Positions 6,757 through 7,523 of a stretch of DNA of 7,523 bases are shown in pieces. The notes below the pieces were generated by a model, which was given only the letters and a program-made list of their open reading frames with translations, was not told where the DNA came from and made no database searches. The position numbers were made by a program, and so were the translations under genes. The stretch's first letter is position 1. Each line of letters begins with the position of its first letter. Origin of the DNA: JBFMAE01 sp040756085 (GTDB lineage: Bacteria; Desulfobacterota; BSN033; UBA1163). Location: positions 1 through 7,523 of the forward strand of contig JBFMAE010000299.1 of assembly GCA_040756085.1 (NCBI GenBank). Direction: 5' to 3'.

Positions 6757-6842
6757 GAGTTATGAGTTTTAAGTTATGAGTTAAGAATTTAGAATAAATC
6801 ATTATCTTAACCAACCACCAATCACGATTCACGACTCACGAG
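6757..6842. repeat. Seven-base periodic repeat pair between ligase and reductase genes
   Basis: From 6757 the sequence advances in seven-base units: GAGTTAT, GAGTTTT, AAGTTAT, GAGTTAA, GAATTTA, GAATAAA (to 6798). After a 23-base gap, TCACGAT, TCACGAC and TCACGAG follow at 6822-6842. Read on the minus strand the second block gives GAGTCGT-like units, so both blocks look like diverged copies of one GAGTNNT unit facing each other. The block ends four bases before the Shine-Dalgarno sequence of the next gene. Its role, if any, is unknown. Confidence 0.65.
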
Positions 6843-6858
6843 TAGAAGGGAGTTAAAG

Positions 6859-7523
6859 ATGCGTCTTCCAAAATTTGAGTATCTGGCTCCAAAGACCCTG
6901 AAGGAGGCAGCAAAAACTCTCGCTCTGGACATGAAAGGATCGGTCCTTCTTGCAGGGGGGACAGACCTTCTCGTCAATATGAAGCATCGTGTGATTCAAC
7001 CCAAACGGGTCATCAGCCTCAAGGGGATACCGAATTTGGCCTATATTTCAAATGGAAAGGATAGTTTGAGGATAGGAGCTCTCACAACCCTTCACGACCT
7101 CGCCTCTTCATCGATCATCCAGGAAAAACATCCTGCTATCAGCCAAACAGCCAGAGAGGTAGGGGCTTATGCCCACCAGGCAATGGGAACCATCGGTGGA
7201 AATCTCTGCCAGGGGAATCGGTGCCGGTTCTATAATCAGTCGGCCTTCTGGAGAAGCGTGAGACCCTATTGCTATAAGTCAGGAGGGGAACTCTGCCATG
7301 TCGTGAGAAAGCCTAAGGAATGCCATTCCACCTATTGCGGTGATATGGCCCCTGTGCTCATGGCCCTGGACGCTCAGATCAAGGTGACTGGATTTGATGG
7401 GGAACGGTCTTTTCCTATAAAAAAGCTTTACACCCAGAATGGGAAAAAACCCCTCGCCCTAAAAAAAGGGGAAATATTGAAGGAGGTTTTCGTCCCACCC
7501 CCCTCCGGGAAAACCATCTATCT
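6859..7523 (+). CDS. hcrB: 4-hydroxybenzoyl-CoA reductase beta-like FAD/[4Fe-4S] subunit (partial, 3' end outside window)
   Basis: The reading frame stays open to the window edge (221 complete codons). The product is the FAD subunit of a xanthine-dehydrogenase-family molybdenum enzyme: LAGGTDLL (31-38) and TIGGN (111-115) are the two FAD-binding motifs. Directly after comes a cysteine-rich insert absent from ordinary FAD subunits, with Cys117, 122, 138, 146, 155 and 160. As I recall, the extra [4Fe-4S] cluster of Thauera aromatica HcrB is held by cysteines 122, 138, 146 and 155, the same positions. That enzyme removes the ring hydroxyl of 4-hydroxybenzoyl-CoA using low-potential electrons. 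AAGGGAG at 6846-6852 sets the start. The large molybdenum and small 2Fe-2S subunits are not in view; the true substrate may be another hydroxyaryl-CoA. Confidence 0.87.
   Translation, partial: MRLPKFEYLAPKTLKEAAKTLALDMKGSVLLAGGTDLLVNMKHRVIQPKRVISLKGIPNLAYISNGKDSLRIGALTTLHDLASSSIIQEKHPAISQTAREVGAYAHQAMGTIGGNLCQGNRCRFYNQSAFWRSVRPYCYKSGGELCHVVRKPKECHSTYCGDMAPVLMALDAQIKVTGFDGERSFPIKKLYTQNGKKPLALKKGEILKEVFVPPPSGKTIY

Overview
The window looks like a chromosomal piece of an anaerobic, Gram-negative bacterium that lives on aromatic acids. A Desulfobacterota-type (former Deltaproteobacteria) syntroph or sulfate reducer is my best guess. The reasons are an outer-membrane-type lipoprotein, roughly half GC content, a TRAP transporter operon, a gene for the beta subunit of a 4-hydroxybenzoyl-CoA reductase type enzyme (an oxygen-sensitive anaerobic enzyme), and intergenic palindromic repeats of a kind I associate with such genomes. 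The taxonomic call is inference only; no rRNA or marker gene is present.

Layout, all genes on the + strand. 1-241: an AT-rich leader with a good sigma70-like promoter and a short hexanucleotide repeat. 242-1333: a secreted lipoprotein with a CsgG-like domain and a FlgT-C-like tail, apparently its own transcription unit. 1334-2010: about 680 bases without a convincing gene, holding weak traces of decayed coding sequence, two copies of a palindromic 'GTCATTGCGAG' element (the first inside a second, outer inverted repeat), and a candidate promoter next to the second copy. 2011-5018: a complete three-part TRAP transporter (dctP, dctQ, dctM), with a perfect 16-bp stem-loop between dctP and dctQ and a 14-base overlap between dctQ and dctM. 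5068-6750: an AMP-forming aryl-acid ligase of the DhbE/EntE type. 6751-6858: a spacer built of 7-base periodic repeats. 6859-7523: the first 221 residues of an HcrB-like FAD subunit carrying the extra [4Fe-4S] cysteines, cut by the window end.

Read together, dctPQM, the ligase and the reductase subunit describe a plausible route: a carboxylate is bound in the periplasm and imported with an ion gradient, activated to an aryl-CoA thioester, and then reductively dehydroxylated at the ring. The exact substrate is not shown by the sequence. The ligase keeps the His-Asn pair of 2-hydroxylated aryl-acid adenylating enzymes, so a hydroxybenzoate is the leading idea. The other reductase subunits (molybdenum large subunit, small 2Fe-2S subunit) would be expected just beyond position 7523.
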